DNA of 64,000 bases from an uncultured Muribaculaceae bacterium (GTDB lineage Bacteria > Bacteroidota > Bacteroidia > Bacteroidales > Muribaculaceae): NCBI GenBank assembly GCA_910587185.1, contig CAJULY010000003.1:62001-126000 (forward strand). Reading direction: 5' to 3'. The position numbers and the translations under genes are program-made. A model generated the notes under the pieces. It did not search any database and was not told the origin of the DNA. It saw only the letters and a program-made list of their open reading frames with translations. This document shows positions 8,571 through 16,075 of the stretch, piece after piece (the first letter of the stretch is position 1; each line of letters begins with the position of its first letter).

Positions 8571-8905
8571 GCCCTATTTGGCTTTTTATTTTCCTCGGAC
8601 AGCCGATATATTGAATGTGTAGGGGCTTTATTGTGAGATATAAGTCCATTAGAAGAGCTTAAATTGGGCAAATATGGCATCCTTGTCTATGCATACCATG
8701 CGAAAGGAGAACATTTTCCTCGGACAGCCGATACAAATACTGAAACAGGGGGCTTGTCAATGCATAAAATCACTGAAAATAGCCAAGTAAACACGTTTAC
8801 CGGACACCAATATAAGAATATACTCTGACCGTCAGGGCTATATTCCCTCAGATTACTTTGAATTCAGTATAAGTTGCATAATATCAGAGGGCTATATTTT
8901 GCCAA
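8571..8905. repeat. Intergenic region with a 21-bp direct repeat and an inverted operator-like pair
   Basis: There is no gene here. A 21-bp sequence beginning ATTTTCCTCGG occurs perfectly at 8588-8608 and 8713-8733. The 10-mer TTGGTGTCCG at 8548-8557, at the start of the helicase gene, has its inverted partner CGGACACCAA at 8801-8810. The pattern suggests regulator binding upstream of the minus-strand primase-helicase gene. Confidence 0.6.
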
Positions 8906-10659
8906 TTAACCATTGTTAACAAAGGTGTAAGTCGTTCCTCTACCAATCCCGGATTTAGAAAGCACTGTTCCGATCAACTTTTCTATTTTAGTGCGAACCT
9001 GCTTGAGGGTCAATTCACCGTCCCATTCGCTAATAAAAGACGACATGGATTTAGGACCATCCGCTAGAATATAATGCAAGCGACGTAGAGTATCAGAGTC
9101 AATCTGCCCTTTGAGAACAAAAGGACTATGCTCGAAGTATGAATTGCCCATTTCGTATTCGTACTTTGGATGCCGTATTATTATCCCTTCATCAAGCAAT
9201 CTCTTAATAGATCGTGGATGAATGCCGTTACCATCATTATGAATAATGGAATATATCGTTATCAAATCGAACACATTGAGTTGCTCCTCTGGCTTGCGAG
9301 TGTTTCTAAGATTCATTAAAAATCTTCTCAACTGTGGATTTTCGATTCTGGATTCTATCCTTAATTTTACCTGAAAGTCATCGGACTCCCCGTAATCCGG
9401 CATGGGCCGTCCTTCTGTGATGCAATTTGCAAACATAATGTCTACTCCCTGGCCCGATCGTTCTATCAAACCGGCTTTTTCGATAACTTCAGCCAATCTG
9501 CGACTGCGCGGTGAGCTATTAACAGTCAAGATATTCCCTTGGTTGACGCCATAAGGAAAGCCGCCAGCGTTAGATACCTCTAATGCCTCAGGGGACACCT
9601 TTATCATTATGTCTCCTCCCATCTGAAAACTACGGTGCTGGATACTATTGAGTATCGCCTCTCGAATTGTCTCTTCAGTGTAGGAGGGAATATCCAGAAT
9701 CTGAGGAAAGGCATCAATGTGCATGAGGGGATTAATCGCATCCTGGTTGATATAGCACCATACCTTGTCAATACTAAGAAACAATGGTTCACAAAATTCC
9801 TGTCGGGCAGAATAACGAGTTTGATTTTCTGTCACACGATATTCGACAATAAGGTTGTTTTGAGGAAGATGCTTCTTGATTGCCTCACTATTGCCAAGCA
9901 ATATCAAAGCTGCATATGTAATTCCGTCATCCGTAATCAATGCTAAATCGGATAGCAACTGATTTGCCGGTATAGTCAGAACTTCTGGGTTATTGCGCTT
10001 TTGATGGATGAGCCTACGCATTTGGATCATAGCCTCCTCCGACAGGTCTTCCATGGAAAGGCCTTTGCAAATACGGGCAGAGAAATCCGGGTCTTGTTCT
10101 TGTAGTATGGAGAAATATTCCTGGTCATCCATCTCGCGCAGACTCTCACCTACTCGCATTAGCGGGACTCCCTCAAATCGCATTGCTTTCCCAATCGGTC
10201 GAGATGGAATATTGATAACCAATACGCGATTTTTCATTTCATCGTAGAGTTCCTCGCAGTGAACCCTGATATATAGGCGTCTATATATTTCATCTTCCAG
10301 TTCGCCGACTTTGTCTTTAGCGAAATCGGTTCCTACTACTTCATGTGGCATTTTATCTGCCATCCCCAGGACTAATCTGCCACCTCTTTCATTGGCAAAC
10401 GCAACAACGTACCCAAGAACACACTTGCGTCGTTCTTTAACATCATTATGACTTCCTCCGGCAAAGGGATAGTTATGTTTTGCTTCTTTGAATTCTATGT
10501 GGTCTTCACGTTCTCTAAGAACAGCAAGCTGAGATATATCTGTCATGTCAATATTTTTTGCAAATATAATGTATTTTTCTCAAAGGGCGAAATAAGCAGG
10601 CTGAAATTATTGTTGATTGCTCAGAATGGCCGTATTTTATTATTGTTCAGAGGGCTATA
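8884..10659. repeat. 13-bp direct repeats flanking the AlbA_2 gene
   Basis: TCAGAGGGCTATA is present at 8884-8896, just after the stop of the AlbA_2 gene, and again at 10647-10659, about 100 bp before its start and just after the integrase stop. A near copy (TCAGGGCTATATT) lies near 8832. They could be the scar of a cassette insertion or shared regulatory sites. Confidence 0.5.
8906..10546 (-). CDS. AlbA_2 (Schlafen-type) protein with GHKL ATPase-like domain
   Basis: A 546-aa protein. Residues about 10-140 are an AlbA_2/SLFN-like domain: DHIEFKEAKHNYPF, then YVVAFANERGGRLVLGMAD and the strand RVLVINIPSRPIGKAM. Residues about 290-400 match the RecG-like HATPase_c_4 region often fused to it (REAILNSIQHRSFQMGG, then LEVSNAGGFPYGVN and LIERSGQGVDIMFANC). 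The last 150 residues look like winged-helix domains. Family members are variously called transcriptional regulators or ATP-dependent helicase-like proteins and are common in phage-defence cargo; the exact role is unknown. It is monocistronic in appearance and framed by 13-bp direct repeats. Confidence 0.85.
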   Translation of the reverse strand: MTDISQLAVLREREDHIEFKEAKHNYPFAGGSHNDVKERRKCVLGYVVAFANERGGRLVLGMADKMPHEVVGTDFAKDKVGELEDEIYRRLYIRVHCEELYDEMKNRVLVINIPSRPIGKAMRFEGVPLMRVGESLREMDDQEYFSILQEQDPDFSARICKGLSMEDLSEEAMIQMRRLIHQKRNNPEVLTIPANQLLSDLALITDDGITYAALILLGNSEAIKKHLPQNNLIVEYRVTENQTRYSARQEFCEPLFLSIDKVWCYINQDAINPLMHIDAFPQILDIPSYTEETIREAILNSIQHRSFQMGGDIMIKVSPEALEVSNAGGFPYGVNQGNILTVNSSPRSRRLAEVIEKAGLIERSGQGVDIMFANCITEGRPMPDYGESDDFQVKLRIESRIENPQLRRFLMNLRNTRKPEEQLNVFDLITIYSIIHNDGNGIHPRSIKRLLDEGIIIRHPKYEYEMGNSYFEHSPFVLKGQIDSDTLRRLHYILADGPKSMSSFISEWDGELTLKQVRTKIEKLIGTVLSKSGIGRGTTYTFVNNG

Positions 10660-10665
10660 AATATG

Positions 10666-12084
10666 CTATTTATTGATTGCCGAAATGACTGCCATGATTT
10701 GCTCCGGAGTCATCCCTTTCAGCAACTCGATGGCTTGTTCCTCTTTGCTGGCTGTCGTTTCTTCAGTCCCCTTCGCCGAAGATTGTTTCTTCGCGAATAC
10801 ATTACGAAGCGTCTCATCGGTCTTGAATGTGTCGAAACTGCCCATATATCGCTCGGTGGTTGCAAGATTGCTATGTCCGAGAATGTTCTTGATGGCGGAT
10901 GATTCAGCACCCGCCTCCTGCGCTATGTGGGCGAAGGAGTGACGGCTGATGTGCATTGAGAGAGGCTTGGCTATTTCGGCTTTCTCGGCAATCTTTTTTA
11001 GATACTTGTTGATAAGCGCGTTTTTTGATGAAATATCCTGATACATCTTGTGGCGCAATTCCGGTTTCATTCGGTCTTTATCGGCTTGCGTGACATATCC
11101 GGCATATTCGGCATCATTCGAGAGCAACGGAAAGATATAATCTGTCGCTTTCGCATCCTCCCGGTGATAATGGCTTAGAATTTCCATTGCCTGCTCAACG
11201 AGGAGGAGATCACGCTCCTTATGATTCTTGCCCATTTGATAATGGAGTCGTCCGGATCCGATAACATTCCCCCAACGCAACTGTATGAGGTCGGCTGCGC
11301 GGATTCCGGCGCAATAGTAGCTGAACAGAAAATAATTCTTGCAGTGCCATATCAGTGAGCCTTCTTCCAATTCAAGATTAATGATGCGCTCCATCTCTGA
11401 ATCATCAAGTTTTTCCTTGACGGTCTTTACTCCTTTGTATTTGAATACAAGGAAAGGGTCACGGGATGCTTCCATAATGCCGACCTCGATGGCACGATGA
11501 ACCAGTGTGCGCAATATGTTGAATTGAACCTCGATTGTATTGGGATGGAGCAGTTTCCCAGGCTCACGTTCATTCTCCCATTTATGGAGGAAGTTGTCGA
11601 AGCGTGTCAACAATTCGACCGTCATATCAGCGACAGTAATATCTGCCATCCGACGCTTCTTCCGGAACGCGTCAAGCTTATTGATAAGCCCGCAATACTT
11701 GCGCCAGTTTCGCCAGCCCCCATTGTCATAAATCATCTGTGCCCGTTCTCTGGCAAATGCCATGAATGAGGGAGAGACAACTTCGGTGTTCATCTCCTTA
11801 GCAAGCGCGACGGTCGTAACCTCGCCCTCCTTGTCAAGTTCCTTATATGTTTCCTTAGCCTTGGCGAGAATGTCTGCCAACTGCGCATTGAGCACCTTCG
11901 CGTCGCGTACACCACCACGCACCCAGTTTTCGCCCTTGCATTTCGCGTTGAAGTCAGATGGCCGGGCAATCTCGACCATCGTTTTGATAAGTTTTCTTTT
12001 GCCGCCAACCGTTACACGGAGATATACCACGTAAGTCTTATTCTTTGTCGGTCGTCCGTTGAGTTCAAATCTGAATGTCGCCAT
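10666..12084 (-). CDS. Tyrosine recombinase/integrase of element A
   Basis: A 472-aa phage-type integrase. An N-terminal arm-binding domain (about 1-95) is followed by a SAM-like core-binding domain (about 105-215) and the catalytic domain (about 225-430). Catalytic residues visible: Arg in CAGIRAADLIQLRW, HxxR in MHISRHSFAHIA, His in GHSNLATTERY and the nucleophile Tyr of ERYMG. The charged C-terminal tail is long. Its gene lies at the right end of element A and reads inward, next to repeated arm-type sites at 12115-12212, the usual order for Bacteroides integrative elements. The left end of its element is not in the window. Confidence 0.93.
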   Translation of the reverse strand: MATFRFELNGRPTKNKTYVVYLRVTVGGKRKLIKTMVEIARPSDFNAKCKGENWVRGGVRDAKVLNAQLADILAKAKETYKELDKEGEVTTVALAKEMNTEVVSPSFMAFARERAQMIYDNGGWRNWRKYCGLINKLDAFRKKRRMADITVADMTVELLTRFDNFLHKWENEREPGKLLHPNTIEVQFNILRTLVHRAIEVGIMEASRDPFLVFKYKGVKTVKEKLDDSEMERIINLELEEGSLIWHCKNYFLFSYYCAGIRAADLIQLRWGNVIGSGRLHYQMGKNHKERDLLLVEQAMEILSHYHREDAKATDYIFPLLSNDAEYAGYVTQADKDRMKPELRHKMYQDISSKNALINKYLKKIAEKAEIAKPLSMHISRHSFAHIAQEAGAESSAIKNILGHSNLATTERYMGSFDTFKTDETLRNVFAKKQSSAKGTEETTASKEEQAIELLKGMTPEQIMAVISAINK

Positions 12085-12114
12085 TTAGAGAGAGTATTAG
12101 GGTAAATAAAATGG

Positions 12115-12212
12115 TTACAGGCAACTTTTGCCTGTAATCGAGGCAAGGTTCAACCTGAATACGATTACAAAGATAACTCAAAATAATTTTACAGGCAAAT
12201 TTACAGGCAAAA
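12115..12212. repeat. Arm-type binding repeats of the element A integrase
   Basis: TTACAGGCAA occurs in an inverted pair at 12115-12137 (10-bp arms, 3-bp spacer) and as two direct copies at 12189-12199 and 12201-12212. They lie between the integrase start and the presumed attachment core. Four copies of a 7-10 bp word within 100 bp is typical of integrase/excisionase arm sites and could also autoregulate int. Confidence 0.65.
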
Positions 12213-12328
12213 TTTCGCTATTTTAAGTAATTCAAAGAGCCTCAAAAATCGGCATTAAATTTGCAAATTACTAATACTAAGCATAATATAAAAGCATTGG
12301 ACGGCAATAGAACTTAGTTTTAGTAGTT

Positions 12329-12341
12329 CTGTTCTGGGCAC
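12329..12341. other. attL core of element B
   Basis: The left copy of CTGTTCTGGGCAC. Inside the element it continues with AAAATAAACC; the outside flank (TTTTAGTAGTT) would be chromosome or the right end of element A. Confidence 0.75.
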
Positions 12342-12343
12342 AA

Positions 12344-12381
12344 AATAAACCCCTTAACTTATTGAAGTTGAGGGGTTTATT
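12344..12381. terminator. Strong hairpin at the left end of element B
   Basis: A 17-bp stem (AATAAACCCCTTAACTT pairing with 12365-12381, one G-T wobble) has the 4-nt loop ATTG. The A/T-rich outer stem makes it a likely bidirectional terminator insulating the element boundary and ending the 148-aa gene transcript. Confidence 0.75.
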
Positions 12382-12385
12382 ATTT

Positions 12386-12409
12386 CTCGGGTATAAACAG
12401 GGTATAAAC
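12386..12409. repeat. Left 24-bp arm-type repeat of element B
   Basis: CTCGGGTATAAAC followed by AGGGTATAAAC, that is two tandem GGTATAAAC half-sites. An identical 24-bp copy in the same orientation is at 18784-18807. Probable integrase arm-binding site. Confidence 0.7.
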
Positions 12410-12534
12410 AGACAACACTACCCCTCATTTTTGAGGGCTGTTGCCGTTCCTGTCGGTGTGGTCGGCTCGGCCTGTCGGGTTGAGGTGTCGGCCATCATTA
12501 CCAAATCGGTAATTGAGCGGTTGAGGTGTTGGGC

Positions 12535-12981
12535 TTACTCGGGGCACTCGTTGTAATACCGTTGTTTTTTGAGCCTCACTATTTCTTCACGTTGTTTTAC
12601 CGTGGTGTCGGTGAGGTTGGCAACCATCGTGATAAGGCGGTTAATCTGCTCATCTTTTTTGCCCAACAACCCATAATAGAATTGCTCGCTCTTTTGGTAC
12701 ATCTCGGCTTTTGATTGGGTGAGGGTGAGTTGTTGGGTGAGGCCGTTTAATTGCCGCTCCTGTGAGCCTACAAACTCAAAAATAGGGTCACAGGGGGTTG
12801 TGTCGCTGTGCTCGGCCATCCACTCGGTGAAATCATCCCACAAACCACGCTTACAAATGTAGAGGTAGGCAAATTCTTTGAGGTGGGTTGCTGTGTCGCG
12901 GTCTGCTCGCGCTCGGGAGAGCTGCTTTTTAAGCCGCGCCCATCGGTTGTGGCGGTGGCTCAGGTCGGTGTTGGGGTTCAT
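12535..12981 (-). CDS. Uncharacterised 148-aa coiled-coil protein of element B
   Basis: No family is recognised. The protein is basic at the N-terminus (HRHNRWARLKKQLSRARAD) and strongly helical after residue 75, with heptad-like Leu/Gln repeats (LNGLTQQLTLTQSKAEMYQ) and a charged end (EEIVRLKKQRY), so it probably forms a coiled coil. It is the last gene of element B, ahead of the end terminator. Its ATG sits inside the 3' copy of a complementary motif of the upstream leader, which suggests tight control of expression. Its product could be a regulator or toxin-like function, but nothing in the sequence shows which. Confidence 0.7.
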   Translation of the reverse strand: MNPNTDLSHRHNRWARLKKQLSRARADRDTATHLKEFAYLYICKRGLWDDFTEWMAEHSDTTPCDPIFEFVGSQERQLNGLTQQLTLTQSKAEMYQKSEQFYYGLLGKKDEQINRLITMVANLTDTTVKQREEIVRLKKQRYYNECPE

Positions 12982-13128
12982 TACTACAATGTTGAGGAAT
13001 AAAAAAGCCCTTTGTTTAGGTGTCCTCGGTCATTGTAGTAACCGTGTGGGTGTTTCCACTTCCACCACCGTACAAAGGGCAAATAAGGTGCTTACAACCG
13101 CTTTTGGCGGTCGCTACAATGTTTAGGG
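12979..13128 (-). promoter_or_regulatory. Attenuator-like leader of the 148-aa gene
   Basis: In transcript order: CATTGTAG (13121-13114); the arm GCCCTTTGT (13080-13072); TTACTACAATG (13041-13031), which contains the ATG of a five-codon ORF; the stop of that ORF; the arm ACAAAGGGC (13015-13007) followed by six U; then CATTGTAGTAATG (12991-12979), which includes the start codon of the real gene. The two 9-nt arms form a terminator. The middle CTACAATG can pair with either the 5' or the 3' CATTGTAG, giving mutually exclusive structures, one of which hides the start codon. The layout is that of translation-dependent attenuation, as known for Bacteroides tetQ leaders. Confidence 0.6.
13016..13033 (-). 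CDS. Possible five-codon leader peptide MTEDT
   Basis: ATG ACC GAG GAC ACC TAA. The stop codon abuts the 3' arm of the terminator, so a ribosome finishing this ORF would prevent the hairpin from forming. Expression is a hypothesis from position only. Confidence 0.35.
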   Translation of the reverse strand: MTEDT

Positions 13129-13132
13129 ATAG

Positions 13133-13140
13133 CAAAGTTA
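13133..13140 (-). promoter_or_regulatory. -7 box for the leader and 148-aa gene
   Basis: It reads TAACTTTG on the minus strand, an exact TAnnTTTG match, giving a transcript start near 13128, about 145 nt before the ATG at 12981. Confidence 0.6.
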
Positions 13141-13202
13141 ATAATTTTTCCTGTCATTTTTGCCTCGGGGCTTTTTATTGGGTGTGAAAAAAGCGACTTT
13201 TC

Positions 13203-13238
13203 AAAGAAAAAGAGGCTCAACCACTCGGGCTTGCCTCT
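13203..13238 (-). terminator. Terminator downstream of the 161-aa HTH gene
   Basis: On the minus strand AGAGGC pairs with GCCTCT across a 16-nt loop and is followed by TTTTCTTT (13210-13203). It lies between the 161-aa gene and the promoter of the 148-aa gene and would separate the two transcription units. Confidence 0.6.
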
Positions 13239-13248
13239 CTTTGTCGGG

Positions 13249-13283
13249 GTGCATTTGCATTACTCTTGTAGTGCATTTGCATT
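13249..13283. repeat. Iteron-like direct repeat, 22-bp spacing
   Basis: GTGCATTTGCATT occurs perfectly at 13249-13261 and 13271-13283, two helical turns apart. It is in the noncoding 13241-13527 stretch, which also has repeated GTTTACA words near 13359-13398 and CCCCACGGCTT twice (13414, 13455). No gene is seen there. It is a possible binding site for the Rep-like or HTH protein. Confidence 0.5.
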
Positions 13284-13527
13284 GCTTTTGCTCTTTTTAT
13301 GCTGAAAAAGTTACTTTTATTACTTTGGGTTGTGTATTATAGTGATACACTCGGGGCGTTTACACTCTCACCTGTTTACACCCTCAACCCTGTAAACCAT
13401 CGGGGCAACCTCGCCCCACGGCTTTATCTCGGCTCGGGTGAGTGGTCTTATTTTACCCCACGGCTTGGCGGTGAGTGTTGCCGCCTGTGTCAGTGGCTTA
13501 ATTTTGAGCCGTGAGAGGTCGGCAATT

Positions 13528-14013
13528 TTACACCTCATCATCTCTCAACCCATAACGCTTTAACTCGGCTTTATACTCGCGCTCATTCAACACGTTCAAA
13601 TCATCCCAACCGCTCGCGCCGTGGGTGCATTGCTTTTTCAAAGCCTCTTTAATTCTCGTTTCACCTATTGCCACACCTGCCACACGTTCCAACAGCCACA
13701 TAGAGGCTTTTAGCCGCGTGTTCTCGTTGCCGTTGGTGAGTAAGTCGGTGAGGGTGTCAACCGCTCGGCTGTGTAAGCCAAACAGGGCGTTTTTCACCGC
13801 TTGTTGGTGGTCTTGGCATTGTTGGTTGTAGAAACATTGAAACGCTGTGTTTGCTTGCCATTCATACAGGGTTGAGCGGTTGAGGTTGAGTTGACGTGCC
13901 ACGGCTGTAAGGTTTTCACCGCTCGCCAACATCATTGCCGCCTGTTCCTGTTGAGGCGTTAACCCTGTGAGGGGTGAAAGTGTCGGTTTTTGCTGTTTTT
14001 TGTCGCTTGCCAT
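13528..14013 (-). CDS. HTH protein resembling phage terminase small subunits
   Basis: A 161-aa protein. Residues about 15-55 (LTPQQEQAAMMLASGENLTAV, then ARQLNLNRSTLYEWQ) form a helix-turn-helix of the phBC6A51/terminase-small-subunit kind. Residues 70-125 are the usual following helical repeat (VDTLTDLLTNGNENTRLKAS, MWLLERVAG). Family members bind DNA, either to start packaging or as regulators. No large terminase is nearby, so packaging of element B DNA would need a helper; a regulatory role is equally possible. A 16-bp repeated motif lies 70-90 bp upstream of its start. Confidence 0.72.
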   Translation of the reverse strand: MASDKKQQKPTLSPLTGLTPQQEQAAMMLASGENLTAVARQLNLNRSTLYEWQANTAFQCFYNQQCQDHQQAVKNALFGLHSRAVDTLTDLLTNGNENTRLKASMWLLERVAGVAIGETRIKEALKKQCTHGASGWDDLNVLNEREYKAELKRYGLRDDEV

Positions 14014-14086
14014 TGTAATGTAAATTTAATCGTTGTTGTTGGTGCTGTTGAGGTGGATTATTACCAAAACAGGAATTTGTGACGTG

Positions 14087-14102
14087 TTACTATACGCGCG
14101 TG
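14087..14102. repeat. 16-bp repeat copy 1 upstream of the HTH gene
   Basis: TTACTATACGCGCGTG is identical to 15125-15140. It contains the self-complementary ACGCGCGT, and both copies are shortly followed by GTGAGGGC. Each copy lies just upstream of a gene start (the HTH gene here, the Rep-like gene at the other), so it is a shared operator or an origin/nick-site candidate. Confidence 0.55.
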
Positions 14103-14143
14103 TGCGTGTACGCGTGAGGGCAACAGCTTTTAGAGTGCAACAA

Positions 14144-15091
14144 TTAGCGGTAGTACCTCACCGCCTCGGCAATCTTTTTATCGAGTTCGCTTATCGCCTC
14201 GGTGGGTGCTGTTAGTCCATCTCTCACCTTACAGGCACTTTTAACGGCTTGTCTTAGGTCAAACGCTTGCTTGGCGGTCAAATCGCCTCGCTTTTGAGCC
14301 TCGTTAATGTGAGCAATCATTTCAACCTCACCGCCCACGCGCTCAACCATCGCCAATACACCCATAGTTTGCAAATCTCGTTTTGTTCTCATCGCTTGGA
14401 AATTTAGTGTTATATCGTTTACTTTCTTTATTGCTCGGTACGCCTCGCGCCATCGGTTCAACAAGGATATATAAAAGCCCTCATCATACAACATCGCGCC
14501 TGTTACCTGTGCCACGCCCAACAGGGAGGGCAACCGCGCCATATACCGTTGCTCATACCTCAACACGTTCACACCTCGGTAGAGGTCGGGTATTGCCTCG
14601 CGGTTGTCGCGCTGCTCGCGGTTCTTGTCATAGAAACACAATCGCTCGGCTTGGCTGTGTCGGTGGTAATACAGGCTATTGGGTTGTTGCAGTCGTTGGG
14701 CATAGTTCAACACACCCAAATGATTGAAATAATTTACACACGGTTGTTTTACAGGGATAGACAACCCGACATCAAGACGTGTTATTATCGCTCTTTCCAT
14801 CGGCAAATGTAGGGTATTACTCAACCGCTCAACGGCTCGTTGGGTGTCGGCTCGCCCCATTGCTTGGTAATTATCGCCCAACATCCATTTGCAGAGTGAG
14901 CCGCCTTTTACTCTCACTTGGTAAGGGCTTATTGATACGCTCAAATTGTCAATATGCCCTGTAACAACAGGTGTGCCGCTGAAATCGTGAGACGCCACAC
15001 CCTCTGGGTTGAGGTAAGGTGCAATCTCGTTAATGAAATCCACCCCCTCAACCTCGGCTCGCGTTACTTTCATTTCTACCGTGTCATACAT
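14144..15091 (-). CDS. Replication initiator-like protein (phage/plasmid gene II/RstA type)
   Basis: A 315-aa protein. It opens with MYDTVEMKV as many filamentous-phage and plasmid replication proteins do, and the central part has LYYHRHSQAERLCFYDKNREQ followed by VNVLRYEQRYMARLPS. These are the YDK and RYE blocks typical of the Phage_CRI/gene II family. A clean HUH motif is not obvious, and the catalytic Tyr cannot be fixed. The remaining 120 residues are helical. If correct, element B can replicate after excision by a rolling-circle-like route. The repeat at 15125-15140, 35 bp before its start, is a candidate target. Confidence 0.6.
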   Translation of the reverse strand: MYDTVEMKVTRAEVEGVDFINEIAPYLNPEGVASHDFSGTPVVTGHIDNLSVSISPYQVRVKGGSLCKWMLGDNYQAMGRADTQRAVERLSNTLHLPMERAIITRLDVGLSIPVKQPCVNYFNHLGVLNYAQRLQQPNSLYYHRHSQAERLCFYDKNREQRDNREAIPDLYRGVNVLRYEQRYMARLPSLLGVAQVTGAMLYDEGFYISLLNRWREAYRAIKKVNDITLNFQAMRTKRDLQTMGVLAMVERVGGEVEMIAHINEAQKRGDLTAKQAFDLRQAVKSACKVRDGLTAPTEAISELDKKIAEAVRYYR

Positions 15092-15124
15092 CGGCTCATT
15101 ACTGAATTGGTAATAATTCTTGTC

Positions 15125-15140
15125 TTACTATACGCGCGTG
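15125..15140. repeat. 16-bp repeat copy 2 upstream of the Rep-like gene
   Basis: The second perfect copy of TTACTATACGCGCGTG, between the 153-aa gene and the Rep-like gene, directly followed by AGGGC. Confidence 0.55.
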
Positions 15141-15146
15141 AGGGCT

Positions 15147-15608
15147 TCACACGGTCGGGGCGTTGGTCGGCTTGGCCTGTTGTCTTAAACACTCCATTTC
15201 ATCGGCCAACTCGCCATCAACAAAGAGTGCAAACAGCCCTTTGGCGTGATTTTTCAACCCTCGGGCAACAAATATTTCTATTTGTCGGTAATCCTCGCTG
15301 AATAGGAATAACAGCGCGTCACCTGTGCCCACGGTATCGCCATAGCCCAACAAAGGGTTGTCAAGGTCGGGAGTAAAAACGCTGCTTATGCTTGTAGTGT
15401 CGGTTATCACCCTGTCGGCTTTCCTTTGGGCGTTGGCTGTAAACGTGTCGGGAGTGCCGCCATAGTAAAACTTAAAACGCTTGTCACGGCCTCGGGCTGC
15501 TCGTTCCTCAAAGGGTTCATAACCGCCTGTTGAGGCCACACAATCAAACCTCAACTTTGATTTACAAGTGGGCAATTTCACCATCTTGTAGTAGTCGGTA
15601 AGTTTCAT
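15147..15608 (-). CDS. Uncharacterised 153-aa protein between the HTH and Rep-like genes
   Basis: The start is placed at the ATG at 15608, which overlaps the stop of the HTH gene as ATGA and begins MKLTDYYKMVKLPTCKSKLRFD; the longer frame to 15689 would overlap that gene by 85 bp. No family is recognised. The first 75 residues alternate strands and basic patches (KSKLRFDCVASTGGY, RGRDKRFKFYYGG). A middle segment (GDALLFLFSEDYRQIEIFVARG) looks like a compact beta domain. Its place before a Rep-like gene would suit a single-strand binding or Rep-accessory role, but this is a guess from position. Confidence 0.65.
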   Translation of the reverse strand: MKLTDYYKMVKLPTCKSKLRFDCVASTGGYEPFEERAARGRDKRFKFYYGGTPDTFTANAQRKADRVITDTTSISSVFTPDLDNPLLGYGDTVGTGDALLFLFSEDYRQIEIFVARGLKNHAKGLFALFVDGELADEMECLRQQAKPTNAPTV

Positions 15609-15895
15609 ATTGCACCCCCTTTCATTGCATAGCGGTTTGCTCGGTCGGCAATCTCGGTGGCGGTGGCACATCGGTTTTGCTGTAACCACGTTTCCAACTC
15701 GGCACGGTTAAAGTAACACATTTTGCCCATCGGCTTGTAGTGGGGTATCTCGCCCCTCATCGTGAGTTTGTAGAGGTAGCTTTTAGATATGCCCATATAA
15801 CGTGCCGCCTCATCGCTCGTTAATACCTCTTTGGTGCAAAACAGGGTGTTGGCCGCTATAAGGTCGGCAACCTCTTGTAATTGTTCTTTGCTCAT
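15605..15895 (-). CDS. Excisionase-like HTH protein of element B
   Basis: A 96-aa protein with a typical helix_turn_helix_17/excisionase core at residues 24-72: LTSDEAARYMGISKSYLYKL, TMRGEIPHYKPMGKMCYFNR, AELETWL. It is the first gene of the HTH-153aa-Rep unit, with a -7 box 97 bp upstream. It likely regulates this operon and may direct excision together with the integrase. The same protein type occurs in element A at 4008-4337. Confidence 0.82.
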   Translation of the reverse strand: MSKEQLQEVADLIAANTLFCTKEVLTSDEAARYMGISKSYLYKLTMRGEIPHYKPMGKMCYFNRAELETWLQQNRCATATEIADRANRYAMKGGAI

Positions 15896-15991
15896 TGTCG
15901 GTGAGTTTAAGATTTATAAAGAGGCTCGGGGTGTGGGCACGTCTGCCGCCCTTTGCCTGTGTTAACTATGTTCTCGCGCTGAAAACATTGG

Positions 15992-15999
15992 CAAAGGTA
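15992..15999 (-). promoter_or_regulatory. -7 box for the HTH-Rep operon
   Basis: It reads TACCTTTG on the minus strand, matching TAnnTTTG, and lies just after the terminator of the 469-aa gene. Confidence 0.5.
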
Positions 16000-16005
16000 G
16001 AGGGT

Positions 16006-16055
16006 AAAAGAAACAAAACACCCCCACAATTGCCCATTGTAGGGCATTGTAGGGG
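16006..16055 (-). terminator. Terminator of the integrase/469-aa unit
   Basis: A compound hairpin: outer CCCCTACAAT with ATTGTGGGG (one bulge), inner GCCC with GGGC, then a T-rich run (TGTTTTGTTTCTTTT) on the minus strand. Its arms and loop carry CTACAATG twice, the same 8-mer that is used in the leader at 12979-13128. Confidence 0.65.
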
Positions 16056-16075
16056 TATTGTGAGGTCAGGTGTAA

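Noticed and set aside
13299..13514. 71-aa plus-strand frame with hydrophobic start (MLKKLLLLLWVV)
   Set aside because: It looks like a signal peptide, but it is opposite to every gene of element B and spans repeated noncoding words, with no promoter in front.
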